This document shows positions 11,007-21,960 of a stretch of DNA of 64,000 nucleotides, piece by piece (the first letter of the stretch is position 1; every line of letters starts with the position of its first letter). The position numbers and the translations under genes are program-made. The stretch is taken from assembly GCA_951804985.1 (NCBI GenBank), contig OX638130.1, forward strand, positions 39,198,751 through 39,262,750, given 5' to 3'. The stretch comes from Dryomyza anilis. Taxonomy: Eukaryota > Arthropoda > Insecta > Diptera > Dryomyzidae. The notes beneath the pieces are model-generated. The model ran no database searches. It was not told where the DNA came from and saw nothing but the letters and a program-made list of their open reading frames with translations.

Positions 11007-11539
11007 AAGATGCATACACAAAACGCGAAGTTTTGTCTTCTATTGCGAAGCTGTTTGACCCTGCTGGTTGGTTAGCGCCAATTATAGTGGCCGCCAAAAT
11101 AATTATGCAACAGGTGTGGCTTGACAAAACTGAGTGGGACGATTCTTAACCTGTTGACCCAAAGTAGATGGCAATCGTTTATCGATTATTATCCATCGAT
11201 AAACAGAATTGAGATCCCCAGATGGACTAATTTCGCACCCGACGTTTCCGCTAAATTTCACGGATTTTGCGACGCCTCAGAAAAGGCATATGCTGCAACT
11301 CTCTATGCTCGCATACATGGTGCCAACGGTGCTGTTGTCACGACCCTTCCTGCAGCGAAGTAGCACCCGTCAAAACCGTTTCACTGCCACGACTCGAATT
11401 ATGCGGTGCTGTTTTGCTCGCAAAAATTGTTGATGCCATTCTACCTAAAATAGACATGACCCAGTACAATACGTACTTTTGGACAGGCTTGACTATTGTC
11501 TTAGTCTGGCTCAATAAACCGCCCTGCACTTGGACCACT
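11007..11539 (+). pseudogene. BEL/Pao RNase H, N-terminal part
   Basis: Across three frames the order is 'LFDPAGWLAPIIVAAKIIMQ', '[20 protein letters not shown]', '[16 protein letters not shown]', '[20 protein letters not shown]' and '[17 protein letters not shown]'. This is the connection plus the RNase H that removes RNA from the hybrid. It stops at 'tggaccact' (11539). The next codons of the protein (FVANRI) are found at 38028, so this is the left edge of the Gypsy C insertion. Confidence 0.85.
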
Positions 11540-11612
11540 TGTTGTAAAATTTTATATAATAATGGTCGAAACAGGACAATTATAATTTAATTGGAAATGT
11601 GGAAATAATAAA

Positions 11613-12360
11613 ATGAAACGTACGAATACACCTGCAAATTATACACAACAAGGTGATAATAATAATCAAATGAAAAATAATACAAGTAATAGGAAATGCT
11701 CATGGTATAATAGAAAAGGGCATACAATAACTAATTGTTATGCGGAAGAAAATATAGAATCAGCTACAGGTAATATAGTTAGGCCGGAATTTGTAGAAGT
11801 TTGTAGTATAACACTACAAAAAAGCGAAATAAAGAGTATAAGTAATCAAGAAAATAAAGAACAAAAAGTGAAGATACATATTAATAAAGATAGAAATCTT
11901 CCAACAAAAACATATAATGAACTAAATAATAAAACACAACTTGACGAGAAAAATTAACAAAATATAGGAATTAAGGAAAATAAAAATAAACAAATTATAA
12001 AGAAAGCAAATGAAGTAAAGAAAGTAAAACCAATAAAATCCGAAGTTAAAAGTATTAAAATCAAGAATAATAAAATCAAAAGTAAATCAAATAAAAAGAA
12101 AGTCGTAGTTAACTGCCCTGAAAATCTGGGAATTGTAGATCAAACGTCTGGCAAGAATGTGGATACATTCTCTACAGGGGCGAATATAATTTGTAATAAA
12201 GTAATTTCAATATTTCTTTTTATTATTAGCGCTATGTGCGTTTTATCGTCAGAAATGTTTAATAAATTCACGATTTGTAAAATTAAATTGTCTTCAATTG
12301 CTAATAATTTTAAGAGTAAATTTATTTCGAGAAAAATAAAATTAACTTAACAATTAGGCA
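11613..12360 (+). pseudogene. Gypsy C Gag remnant
   Basis: The frame 11613-11957 (MKRTNTPANYTQQGDNNN) carries one nucleocapsid knuckle, 'CSWYNRKGHTITNCY', in which the second cysteine of the CCHC box is replaced by tyrosine. A TAA at 11956 ends it. Lysine/asparagine-rich sequence continues past it, and a second frame at 12159-12350 looks like a chance ORF. The capsid half of Gag is missing, consistent with loss of the 5' end of the element. Confidence 0.65.
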
Positions 12361-13101
12361 TGAATCGTAACATATTTAACCGGCATGGAGAGTGTTTTAA
12401 GATATCCGATACGAGTGATGTGTTCATTGAAGTACCTTGCGAGGCAGCAACAAAATGGAAAACTTACTCTGTTAGTGGATTCTGGAGCTGAGGCCAGCCT
12501 GATTAAAGAAAATAGGATGGCACATTTGCCGAATTTTAATAAAAATATTTAGAAAGATCTGAGTGGTGCTTTTGGTGGATGCGTTAGAACCTTAGGCTCC
12601 ACTATGATTTAGCACACAAACATAGAAAACCTGAGTTTAACGCTACACGTTGTGTCACTTGAACAAGGGGTACCAGCAGATGGAATAGTCGGGCGTGACA
12701 ATCTCTGGAACAGATCTATAATAAATGCGTTAAATAAAAACATTACATTTTTTGATGAAGACAAAAATCACCTTGTTAAATTTCCATTAAAATCATTGCA
12801 AGACATAAAAAATATTAATTTTAATCAAAAAATAAGGGTCCAGCCCAGAACAGCCATGAATGTATCACTGCCGTTAAGAACAATAATTCCAATAGTTTTG
12901 TTGCACAAACAGGAAATTCAGCCAGGAGTATATTTGGGAGAGAGTTTAACAAACGTTAGAAGAAATAGAGTATATGCATCAATTTTAAATGCCACCGATA
13001 AGGAGGTAACCATTGATAGCAATTTCAAGCCACAATTTTCAAATTTTAACAAATATAAACAAGCAACAAAGACGAGTTCTACAATAAATACAATCGGTTA
13101 A
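12361..13101 (+). pseudogene. Gypsy C protease
   Basis: The aspartic protease active site reads 'LLVDSGAEASLI' at about 12472-12507. In-frame stops follow (near 12550 and 12610), then an open stretch 12652-13101 with 'VPADGIVGRDNL', the region downstream of the protease flap. The first stop suggests TAG replacing a sense codon. The protease would cut the Gag-Pol precursor. Confidence 0.72.
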
Positions 13102-13975
13102 TATAAAAATAGAATTGATAGATTATTAGGGAATGTAAAGATCGATGAATCATTGAATAAAGAAGTTGCGTTTTTGCAAAATATTTGCTTGTCATATAAT
13201 GACGTTTTTCATTTGGAAGGGGATGAATTAACATTCACTCCGATATTATAGCATGAAATACCCACACAATGGAATCAGCCACCAATAAATCAGAAACAGT
13301 ATAAACTTCTTCATATGCATAGAAGATTCATTAATAGATAAGTATCAAAGATGTTAGATGATGGAATTATTTCACCAAGCAAGTCGCCTTGGAATTCCCC
13401 ATTATTATTGGTACCTAAAAATGGCGATAAAGATGGCAATAAGAAATGGAGACTGATTATAGATTTCCGAAAATTAAATGACGTCACCATCAAACAGGTA
13501 TTTCCGATACCACGAATAGATGAGATTTTAGACCAGTTAGGTCATTGTCGGTATTTTTCAACACTAGATTTAGCAAGTGGTTACCATCAGGTTCTAGTTG
13601 AAGATAGTGACAAAGAAAAAACTGCTTTCAGTACAGGTCTTGGTCATTTCGAATTTAACAGAATGCCATTCGGTCTAACGGGGGCACCTGCCACTTTTCA
13701 AAGGATAATGAACCACATACTAACAGGTTAACAGGGTATTGACTGTTTCGTTTATTTAGATGACATAGTGGTTTATGGAAATAATTTAGCAGAACACGAG
13801 CATAGGCTATGCAAAAGTTTGCAAAAGCTGAGAGAACAAAATTTGAAATTAAATACAGAAAAATGTCAGTTTTTGCGACGCGAGGTTATATATTTAGGAC
13901 TTAAGTGTTCTGAGTTAGGTGCCCTACCAGACCCAGCCAAAGTAGAGTGTGTACAAAATTTCCCAGTAGAGACGG
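13102..13975 (+). pseudogene. Gypsy C reverse transcriptase
   Basis: Motifs in order are 'LDDGIISPSKSPWNSPLLLV', 'WRLIIDFRKLNDVTIK', 'FSTLDLASGYHQV', 'NRMPFGLTGAPATFQRIMNH' and the active site 'CFVYLDDIVVYG' with both aspartates intact. A TAA at 13729 splits the frame just before that box. The thumb region 'LGLKCSELGALPDPAKVECV' is followed directly by integrase sequence, so the polymerase tether and the whole RNase H have been removed. Confidence 0.85.
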
Positions 13976-14417
13976 TAATTAAAGATTTTCACGATTCACC
14001 GTTAGGTGGTCACCAAGGGGGCGTAAAAACATTTTTAAGAATTCGACAACAGTACCGATGGAAGGGTATGCAGAAGCAAATAAAGAATTATGTGAAAAAT
14101 TGTTCAAAATGCCAGGTAAACAAAAGTTCAAGGCTGACGAAGATGCCAGTGGTTCTAACTGATACTTCAGTCAGACCCTTTTACAAAGTGAACATGGACC
14201 TAGTGGGTATTCTGCCTGAAACCATTTCAGGGAATAAATACATCTTAACGTTTTTCTAAATTTATGTTATGTGTGGCTATACCCGATGCGGAAGCCAACA
14301 CCGTAGCAAAAGCATTCTTCAACGAAATAGTTAACGCCACAATATACCCAAAGTATTGGTAACAGACAATGGATCGAACTTCGTTTCCAAACTATTTTCG
14401 GATACACGTAAATTGTT
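13976..14417 (+). pseudogene. Gypsy C integrase, N-terminal and core start
   Basis: In the same frame as the reverse transcriptase, 'DSPLGGHQGGVKTFLRIRQQ' and 'YVKNCSKCQVNKSSRLTKMP' form the HHCC zinc-binding domain. The core starts with 'VNMDLVGILPETISGNKYIL'. After a frameshift at about 14257, 'VTDNGSNFVSKLF' holds the second catalytic aspartate. It is cut at 14417 by the second RTE-like copy. The direct joining of polymerase thumb and integrase finger is a deletion product. Confidence 0.82.
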
Positions 14418-14615
14418 GTCGGTGTCGTCTCAAGTCAACTCACTGGTCACCAGAATCGGCAAATTGTCAAATGGTGACACCTTCACTTCGGTGGAAGTCC
14501 CTGGAAACGGCGCTCTACACCGCCCGGTGTAGAAGTCGGCTAAAGTGAGTGGCGAGCATCTCCTTCAGAGTGAGGGTTCGTGCGTTGGGTTTGGTTCCCA
14601 TCACGGAAAAAACCT

Positions 14616-15395
14616 ATGCGCCCAATGAAAACAAAAAAGAAGCCTCGGATAACGACCGATTACAACGATGACGACCCACGCAAACGTTTTAAGGACCATG
14701 ATTCACGGAAATGCACCTGGAATGTCCGGACCCTTTATAGGAAAGGTGAGGTGATGTCAGCCTTATATTTTTCGAGGACATATGCCAGCTGTATAGAGAG
14801 CTGGCATATGTCCTCGAAAAATATAAGGCTGACATCACCGCAATCCAGGAGATGCGATGGACGGGACAGGGCTGTTCGAAACAAGCGTCCTGTGATATCT
14901 ACTACAGCTGCCATGCGGAGAGACACGAATTTGGATGTGGATTTGTGGTCGGCAAGAGACTCCGCCACCTTGTCTCTAGGTTCACGCCCGTGAACGAAAG
15001 GCTGGCAAAAATCCGCATCAAGGCTAAATATTTCCATATCGGCCTAATTTGTGCACACGCTCCGACGAACGAGAAAGATGACGAGACAAAAGAGCGCTTC
15101 TACGAGCGCCTAGACAACGCATACGAGCGCTGCCCCCGCCACGATATCAAAGTCGTGCTAGGCGATTTTAACGCCAAGGTCCCACAATCGGAAAATTTAG
15201 CCTCCATGCCAACACTTCCGATAACGGAACGAGGCTAATCGACTTCGCCGCAGCACGAAACATGGTAGTTAGTAGCACTAGATTCGAACATTTCGATATC
15301 CACAAGGCCACATGGTTGTCGCGCGATCAAAAAACTCGAAACCAAATTGATCACGTTGTGATTGACGGAAGGCACGCTTCGAGCGTGATGGACGT
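14616..15395 (+). pseudogene. RTE-like endonuclease (copy 2)
   Basis: It starts MRPMKTKKKPR at 14616, the same start as copy 1, and reads through 'CTWNVRTLYRKGE' before the inverted duplication shifts the frame. From 14852 the domain continues: 'HAERHEFGCGFVVGKRLRHL', 'LICAHAPTNEKDDETKERFY' and an intact 'VVLGDFNAKV', then a deletion and frameshift near 15180. The last block, 'ATWLSRDQKTRNQIDHVV', ends at the deletion junction. In this stretch it is better preserved than copy 1. Confidence 0.83.
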
Positions 15396-16340
15396 ACGCA
15401 CACACACGTTGCTCAGTGAGAATAGGAAAAGACCTCTCCGAGCCATTTCATTACGAACGAGGTTTCAGACAGGTTGATTCCCTATCGTGCGACTTTTTTA
15501 ACTTATTGATGGAGAAAATAGTTCGAGCTGCCGAACTCCGTCAAAGCGGCACTATCCTCAACAAAAGTGTCATGCTGCTCGCATATACCGTTGATATTGA
15601 AATCATTGGCAGGAGCACACGAGCAGTCAGCGCAGCATTCTCCAGACTGGAGAAAGAGTCGCGGCGAATGGGTCTAGCGGTGAACGAGGACAAGACGATG
15701 TTCCTTGTGTCAACAAGCAAAAAAGAGTCCGTGCGTCTTGGACAAAAAGTTGATTTTGATACCCACAAGTTCGACATTGTGAAGGACTTCGTCTATCTTG
15801 GATCCAGCGTAAACAGCAACAACGACATCAGCCTGGAGATCAAACGGAGAATAACTCTTGCCAACAGGTGCTACTTTGGGCTCAGTAGGCAATTGAGAAG
15901 CAGAGCCCTCTCTCGCCGGACAAAAATAACGCTCTACAAGTCACTCATCATGCCCGTCGTACTTTATGGTGCAGAAACATGGACGCTGGCCTCCACCGAT
16001 GAGAGAGTACTGAGAGTGTTCGAGAGAAAGATTCTCCGTATCTGCTTTGCTAACGAGTATCGAATCAGGATGAACCACGAGCTGTATAAGTTATTCGACG
16101 ACATTGACATAGTCAAGCGCATCAAGATTCAGAGGCTTCGCTGTCTAGGTCATGTCGAATAAATGGATGAAAACACTGCTTGAATCGAAACTCGAAGGTG
16201 GACAGCGTAGAAGAGGGCGTCCAAATCTGCGTTGGAAAGACCAAGTTGAGGACAACCTGGCAACGCAAAGCAGATCCGACTGGCACGGCTTCATCTCAGC
16301 GGCCAAAACCGACCGACGGTTGTATGGGCCATTTAAGTAA
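15396..16340 (+). pseudogene. RTE-like reverse transcriptase end and C-terminal domain (copy 2)
   Basis: The frame 15416-16162 begins at the end of the palm: 'GKDLSEPFHYERGFRQVDSL'. The active-site box reads 'AYTVDIEIIG', so the first aspartate of YADD is lost. The C-terminal part is almost intact: 'FVYLGSSVNSNNDISLEIKR', 'LYGAETWTLASTDERVLRVF' and, after a frameshift near 16150, 'RRRGRPNLRWKDQVEDNL'. Small deletions relative to copy 1 remove 'KIFGPI' and part of the last helix. Confidence 0.83.
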
Positions 16341-16352
16341 GTAAGTAAGTAA

Positions 16353-16925
16353 GTAAATTGTTAGGAATTAAAAAAACATATAACACCCTACCATCCACAG
16401 GCTAATGGGTCATTGGAACGAAGTCATCGTCCACTAGCTGAATATTTACGTAGTTTTGCTTAAGAGGATGGGTCAAACTGGGACCAATGGTTAAATTCTG
16501 CAATACATGTTCATAATAACACGGTGCATACGTCGACGGGTCAAAGACCATTCCGCACCTTGTACGGGTTTGACTTCGACATGCCTTCGAATTTAAAGCG
16601 TAAATGTTCACCTTCATATAACGCAGAATACTACAATAAGGTATTAAAGTACCAAATACAGCGATCACACGAGATCGTCAGGCAAAATCAATGTAGGGCC
16701 AAGGAGGTGTCGAAAAAACAATACGGCAAGCACCTCAACCCTATACAATTAAAACCACACGACATGGTTTTAATGAAAAACCAAACTAGGAAGAATAAGT
16801 TCTCTCCAATTTGGAAGGGACCCTACGTGGCCGTAGAGGGAATTCGACAAGTGACCACGACGATATTGATCAAAAACAAAGATAAGAAAATTCACAATAA
16901 TTTGTTAAAGGCATATCACAAATAG
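16353..16925 (+). pseudogene. Gypsy C integrase, C-terminal part
   Basis: After the second copy of the RTE target site, integrase resumes at 'catccacaggctaatgggtc', which encodes the HPQANG..ER block with the catalytic glutamate ('ANGSLERSHRPLAEYLRSF'). A TAA follows at about 16461. The frame 16524-16925 then carries 'HTSTGQRPFRTLYGFDFDMP' and the C-terminal domain 'KFSPIWKGPYVAVEGIRQVT', ending NNLLKAYHK. No envelope gene follows. Confidence 0.82.
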
Positions 16926-17744
<819 letters not shown>

Positions 17745-17904
17745 TGTAGACCTCAGGGATATTAAATAATACGTCATGTATTTGTAAGTGTGTGGGTTCA
17801 GCGATTTTATTTAAACTAATACTGGGAATGTCTTTACTGTTTGCTGAAAAACTATGTCCAAAGCAATATGGGACGATAGCTGAAATCAGTTCACGGCTTC
17901 GACA
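17745..17904 (-). repeat. Gypsy F 3' LTR, truncated
   Basis: This matches the first 160 bases (+ orientation) of the LTR at 18984-19461. Shared pieces are 'tgtagacctcagggat', 'aaataatacgtcatgtattt' and 'atactgggaatgtctttact', with a few substitutions. It is joined at about 17905 to the end of the gag fragment, marking an internal deletion junction. Confidence 0.82.
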
Positions 17905-18585
17905 AAATGAGCAACGGACCATCGCAGATGCATCAGTTGGTTCTACAATTTTTTGTTGTTTGTTGCTTTGATTCAGCAAAAAACAGTTCAGCTTCTCTGC
18001 TGGATGCGATTAGTTCGTCGAATGTTGCGAAATCTTCGCGTCGAACTCGTTCTCTAATCTGGATGCATAGTAAGCCATATACTACGTGTAGCTGCACTTT
18101 CTCGTTGATGCTATCCTTCAGCTGCGAAAAAAGCTGCCGCTATTACATATGAAGCTGTCAGTTGGTTCTTTCGCCTGTTGTTTGAACTCGTATATGCTCA
18201 AGTATATTTTCCAGTCCGGATTAGGTGGGGAAAATGTGGTCCGTATGAGATCGACGGCATTCTCAAATGTACGCACAGAGTTCTTCACGGGAATCCACCA
18301 TACTGCGGCATAATCCTCCAATAACAATGGCATACCTCTTATTGCATCAGCATCAGATATTTTCTCAAAATTTTTGTACACGGTGATGGCAGCCACAAAC
18401 TCGTCGACCATAGCTGGATCACGCTGACCGCGAAAACGCGCAGTGCACTGCGTGAAAGAACCAGCCTTTTGATTTCCGGCGATTGCAGCTAGTATTTGCT
18501 GAAACTGCTCTGGTGAAAACGATGCCATTGTGGCTCTGTCGACGGCGCTGTCTGCGTCTCTGTTTACGTCGCTGCCTCCGCTCAC
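17905..18585 (-). pseudogene. Gypsy F Gag (capsid part)
   Basis: The minus-strand frame 18585-18118 starts MSGGSDVNRD (a second possible start is MASFSPEQFQ at 18527). It carries the retrotransposon Gag capsid pattern: 'FTQCTARFRGQRDPAMVDEF', 'IRGMPLLLEDYAAVWWIPVK' and 'TFSPPNPDWKIYLSIYEFKQ'. A frameshift near 18140 ends it. The same protein continues in another frame to 17905 with 'GLLCIQIRERVRREDFATF'. Nucleocapsid and protease are gone. Family: Gypsy, of the type that uses a lysine-tRNA-like primer. Confidence 0.82.
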
Positions 18586-18589
18586 GTTT

Positions 18590-18945
18590 CTGCCGGCTTC
18601 GCTGTTGACGTTGATGCCTCTGCCGACGACTCTGTTGACGTCGATGCCTCTGCCGACGACTCTGTTGACGTCGCTTCCGGTGTCACTGTTGACGGCGATG
18701 CCTCTGTCGGCGTCTCTGCTTGCGTCGCTGTTGACGTCAATGCCTCTGTCGGCGTCTCTGCCTGCGTCGCTGTTGACGTTGATGCCTCTGCCGACGACTC
18801 TGTTGACGTCGATGCCTCTGCCGACGACTCTGTTGACGTCGTTGCCGGTGTCACTGTTGATGTCGATACCTCTGTCGACGTGCGAGTTGACGTCGATGAC
18901 TCTGCCTCTGACGGAACTGTCACTTCCAGCCTTTGTGTTGTTGTG
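18590..18945 (-). repeat. Short-period tandem repeat coding a Ser/Thr/Glu-rich frame
   Basis: Between the primer-binding site and gag lies a 27-bp-type repeat, 'gcctctgccgacgactctgt' and 'tgacgt(c/t)gatgcctctg' variants, about 12 units. On the minus strand one frame (19016-18582) is open throughout and would read STSTESSAEA-like repeats. Its only Met lies inside the LTR, and it is not in frame with the capsid ORF. It may therefore be an untranslated leader repeat, or an N-terminal extension fused by a later frameshift. The + strand frame TSMPLP is a shadow. Confidence 0.7.
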
Positions 18946-18964
18946 CTGAACGATGGTGTCGCTG

Positions 18965-18982
18965 GCCCCACGTTGGGCGCCA
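18965..18982 (-). promoter_or_regulatory. Gypsy F primer-binding site
   Basis: On the minus strand this reads TGGCGCCCAACGTGGGGC, one base after the LTR end. It is the same 18 bases found next to the Gypsy B LTR at 41454. It fits the 3' end of a tRNA (probably lysine) and marks where minus-strand DNA synthesis would start. Confidence 0.82.
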
Positions 18983-18983
18983 A

Positions 18984-19461
18984 TGTAGACCTCAGGGATC
19001 TTAAATAATACGTCATGTATTTGTAAGTGTGTGGGTACAGCGATTTTATTTAAACTAATACTGGGAATGTCTTTACTGTTTGCTAAAAAACTATGTCCAA
19101 AGCAATATTGGACTATAGCTGAAATCAGTTCACGGCTTCGACAAGGAATAGGGAACTTATTCGTGCTTCGCTACTGAAAATATGTCCAAAACAATATTGT
19201 ACGATAAGTTCAGTGTGAATGCACAGAGTTGAATGACAAATATATGAGCTGGTGTTGCTCTTTTATACAAAAATGAAGCTAACAAGAACAAGCATATAAG
19301 CGTCCCATGGTTGCATTCTTAGTAGTTTGCAAAGATACGCAACCAGGGTTGTTGTTTAAAATAATACAATGCTGCTACTATTCTCCACTGAGAATAGTAG
19401 TAAAATATTAAAATTAATGCAAAAACTTAGAAATACTAATAATTAAAATATAACTGCTTCA
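18984..19461 (-). repeat. Gypsy F 5' LTR (complete)
   Basis: A 478-bp LTR, TG...CA on both strands' reading, bounded by the primer-binding site and the TSD. It contains 'ttttatacaaaaatg' near 19261, whose minus-strand reading gives a TATA-like 'tgtataaaag', about 275 bp from the inner edge. That is the probable promoter. The truncated partner is at 17745. Confidence 0.78.
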
Positions 19462-19796
19462 AATTCAATTTTACCGTCATTCCAGAAGAAAGTTTCATAT
19501 AATGTGACTTATATTTTTAAGTACACAAAAATAATATAATAAAATATTAAACATTTTTAGATAATAAATCGCAATTCTAATTATATTTATTTACATGCAG
19601 AGAAATTATAGGTGCTTTTGTATATTAATATAATTCAATTTGAATAAGTTTGAATATAACAAATAAATTTTAAATGAATTGGAAGACCTTACTTAAAATA
19701 ATTTAAATTACTTAAAGAAGAACAACCAGTTGGGAAGGTTAGATCACTTGGGAAATTTTAAAGTAGGTGTAATTATGATAGTTAGGATTATCAAAA
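19462..19796. repeat. AT-rich repeat continued after Gypsy F
   Basis: The sequence continues what was cut at 17744. 'aattcaattttaccgtcatt' and the following 160 bp to 'ttttgtatattaat' (19637) are also found at 29605-29771 and 35806-35972, and inverted at 29297-29446 and 36302-36352. From about 19640 to 19796 the sequence is unlike the other copies and has no recognisable gene. Confidence 0.7.
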
Positions 19797-20441
19797 TTAT
19801 AGTCGGTCTAAGCCGACTATAAATACCCTACACATATGTGTGGTATACGACCAGGGTATACGAATCCTGAAAATAACTACAATCATTCAATCACTAATGA
19901 ATTTCCATTCATTTGATACCCATATTTAGGGTAGGTGTACCGAATTTCTATTTTTTTTTTGTGAACCACAAGTCTTTTCGCCGGAAAACATTATTATCAC
20001 GTACTTGAGCATGATGTCAATATATATTTGACCAAAAAAGTTTACCTAAGCACGTATACATAAAAATTGATCTTTATATGTACATTTTATATGAGGTATT
20101 TGAACATAAGTGGTCGGATCATAGGTCACAATGAACCGATCTCGCCAATTTTTTCGCACATACAGCGTAGGTATATTAGTAATCAAAGTTATAAGTTTCA
20201 TTTATCTAGCTCTTCAATTTTAAAAGAAGTAGGGATTTCAACAGACAGACAGACGGACAGACGGACAGACGGACAGACAGACAGACAGACGGACAGACGG
20301 ACATCGCTAAATCGACTCAGGAGGTCATGCTGATCAAGAATATATATACTTTTCCATACCGGAGATGCTTCCTTCTGGGTGTTACAAACGGCGTACCAAA
20401 CTGAATATACCCTTTCACTCTTAGTGTAGGGTATAAAAATA
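19797..20441. mobile_element. mini-me / DINE-1-like element
   Basis: About 645 bp with the features of this fly-specific family. It starts with a near-palindrome 'tatagtcggtctaagccgac' and 'gtagggtata'-like motifs. There is an RGAC microsatellite (gacagacggac, 20240-20301), followed by the conserved core 'atcgctaaatcgactcagg' and 'aggtcatgctgatcaagaat'. A short TA run, 'ttccttctgggtgttacaaa' and a final 'agtgtagggtata' complete it. It has no coding capacity; such elements are thought to be moved by Helitron-type machinery. The exact borders are uncertain by some tens of bases. Confidence 0.78.
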
Positions 20442-21290
20442 TCAGTTAGTGTTCAAATTTAAAAAAAAGAGAGATATATAAATATTTAGTACAGTTAAAA
20501 TTTAAATATTTAATTTTTAACAAATATTAAAAAGAAAACAAAAACAAAGAATTTAAAATTAAAAAAAATAGGGATTTATGCATTAAATATTTAGTGCTGT
20601 TAAAATTAAAAAAAAAAGTTTTAATAATTGAATCGAAAAAAAAAGGGGAAACATATTAGAATAAATAAAATTGAGAAAATATATATATAGGTATTAAATA
20701 TTTTTTTTTTTTTAAAAGAATTTTTAAATTTTAAAGAAAAAAAAGTGAAAAAAAAATATAATAAGAAGTGACGAAAAAGAAGAAAAATATGAAAAAAAAA
20801 TAAACAAAAAAAGAGGGATACAAATTTTTATTAAAAAGAAAAAAAAGAGAAGAAAAAAAAGAAGACAAAAAAAAAAATATCAACAATTAAATTTTTAAAG
20901 AATAACAAAAAAAAAAGAAATAAAAAAATATATATATGAAAAAAAAAGGGAATTAAAGTTAAAAAAAGGAGAAAATTTGAATTATAGAGAAGAAAAAGAA
21001 AAAAAAGAAGGAGGTATGAAAATTTTAATTAAACAGAAGGAAAAAAAAGGAAGAAAATTAGAATGGAAAAAAAGGTGAAGAAAATAAGAAGAGAAGAAAA
21101 AAAATACAGAAAAAAAAATAAAAGAAAAAAAAATATATAAATAACAGATATTAACTATTAATTTTTTTTAGAGAAAAAAAAAATGAAAAAAAAGGAAATT
21201 AAAATTAAAGAAAAAAGGAAAAAAAATATTTTAATGTTTTTCTAACATTTTATTTTTAAAAAAGAGATATACAAATTTGTATTCGAAATT
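20442..21290. other. Long A/G-rich stretch
   Basis: About 850 bp in which the + strand is almost only A with scattered G and T: runs of 5-10 A broken by 'gaag', 'gagag' and 'gggg'. There is no ORF of interest. Shorter versions of 'gaaaaaaaggtgaagaaaat' occur at 30030 and 36555 within the AT-rich block, so this is the same module expanded. The purine asymmetry is notable. Confidence 0.7.
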
Positions 21291-21960
21291 AAATAAATTA
21301 AAAAAAAACTAAATTTAATCAGATTAAAAAAAATGTATATACATATATAATTAATTCAACAATTTTTGAGAAGATTTAAAATAATAAATATATGTATATA
21401 CAATATATTTAATGTACAATATATTCTATATACATATATAATTATATAAAAAAAAAATTTAAATGAGATAAAAAAAATAAAAAAAAATTATATGAAATAT
21501 ATTTTTTTTTAATTTTGCGCATTGAAGGGGGATTGAGTCCGCCGCATTGAGTCCCTCCGCATAAAAGACGACGATCTTAGCCATTGGTCTAAGCCATAAT
21601 ACACTAAAATTACTAGTGCTAGTGCTACACTAAATAACTGTGTTTCAAATAAATTAAACACTTACAAACAACATTTAATTTCAATGTTATTGCATACATA
21701 AACAACTATACTTTACATGACACTAAGTTTAGATAAACTAATACCACACTAAGTAGTAATAGTTCAAATAATTTACCATACTTTAATTCAAGTAATTTAA
21801 ATATCTTAAGATCAATCCTTTTCTTGTGACGAATTTTACGAAAATTATATTAAGTTTATATAAGTTAGTACCACACCACACATTTGGAAGAGTTTAAAAA
21901 CAAAATTAAATTACTTGTTTGTAAAATCTTCATGTAAATTTAAAATATCCGAGTGCACAA
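21291..21960. repeat. AT-rich repeat block, copy 1 (core module)
   Basis: This core module recurs at about 30116, 36645 and 44426. Landmarks are 'aattcaacaatttttgagaa', 'ttgcgcattgaagggggatt', 'gagtccctccgcataaaaga' and 'actagtgctagtg'. Unlike the other copies, this one lacks the right-hand inverted arm. No coding sequence is evident. It is the most diverged of the four copies. Confidence 0.75.

Larger units (their letters stand above)
14418..16352 (+). mobile_element. RTE-like non-LTR retrotransposon, copy 2 (5'-truncated, internally deleted)
   Basis: It is flanked by a 10-bp TSD 'gtaaattgtt' (14408-14417 and 16353-16362; the first bases overlap the TAAG tail). It starts where copy 1 has position 3534, so it is 5'-truncated by about 77 bp. 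It lacks about 1.2 kb between the endonuclease and the end of the reverse transcriptase (junction near 15400). It also carries a 41-bp inverted duplication at 14750-14839. The tail is (TAAG)5. Confidence 0.86.
17745..19461 (-). mobile_element. Gypsy F, deleted LTR retrotransposon
   Basis: A 1.72-kb element with borders TGTAGACC at 17745 and CTTCA at 19461, and a 4-bp TSD 'aatt' (17741-17744 and 19462-19465). Read on the minus strand it has a 478-bp 5' LTR, a primer-binding site, a leader with a 27-bp-type repeat, part of gag, then the last 160 bp of the 3' LTR. Everything from the gag end through pol and most of the 3' LTR is missing, so it can only move with help. Confidence 0.82.

Noticed and set aside
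16402..16668. Minus-strand ORF of 88 codons
   Set aside because: It is antisense to the integrase of Gypsy C, whose motifs on the plus strand are clear.
18530..18949. Plus-strand protein of Leu/Pro/Thr/Ser repeats
   Set aside because: Shadow of the minus-strand tandem repeat in Gypsy F; no start context or neighbouring signal.
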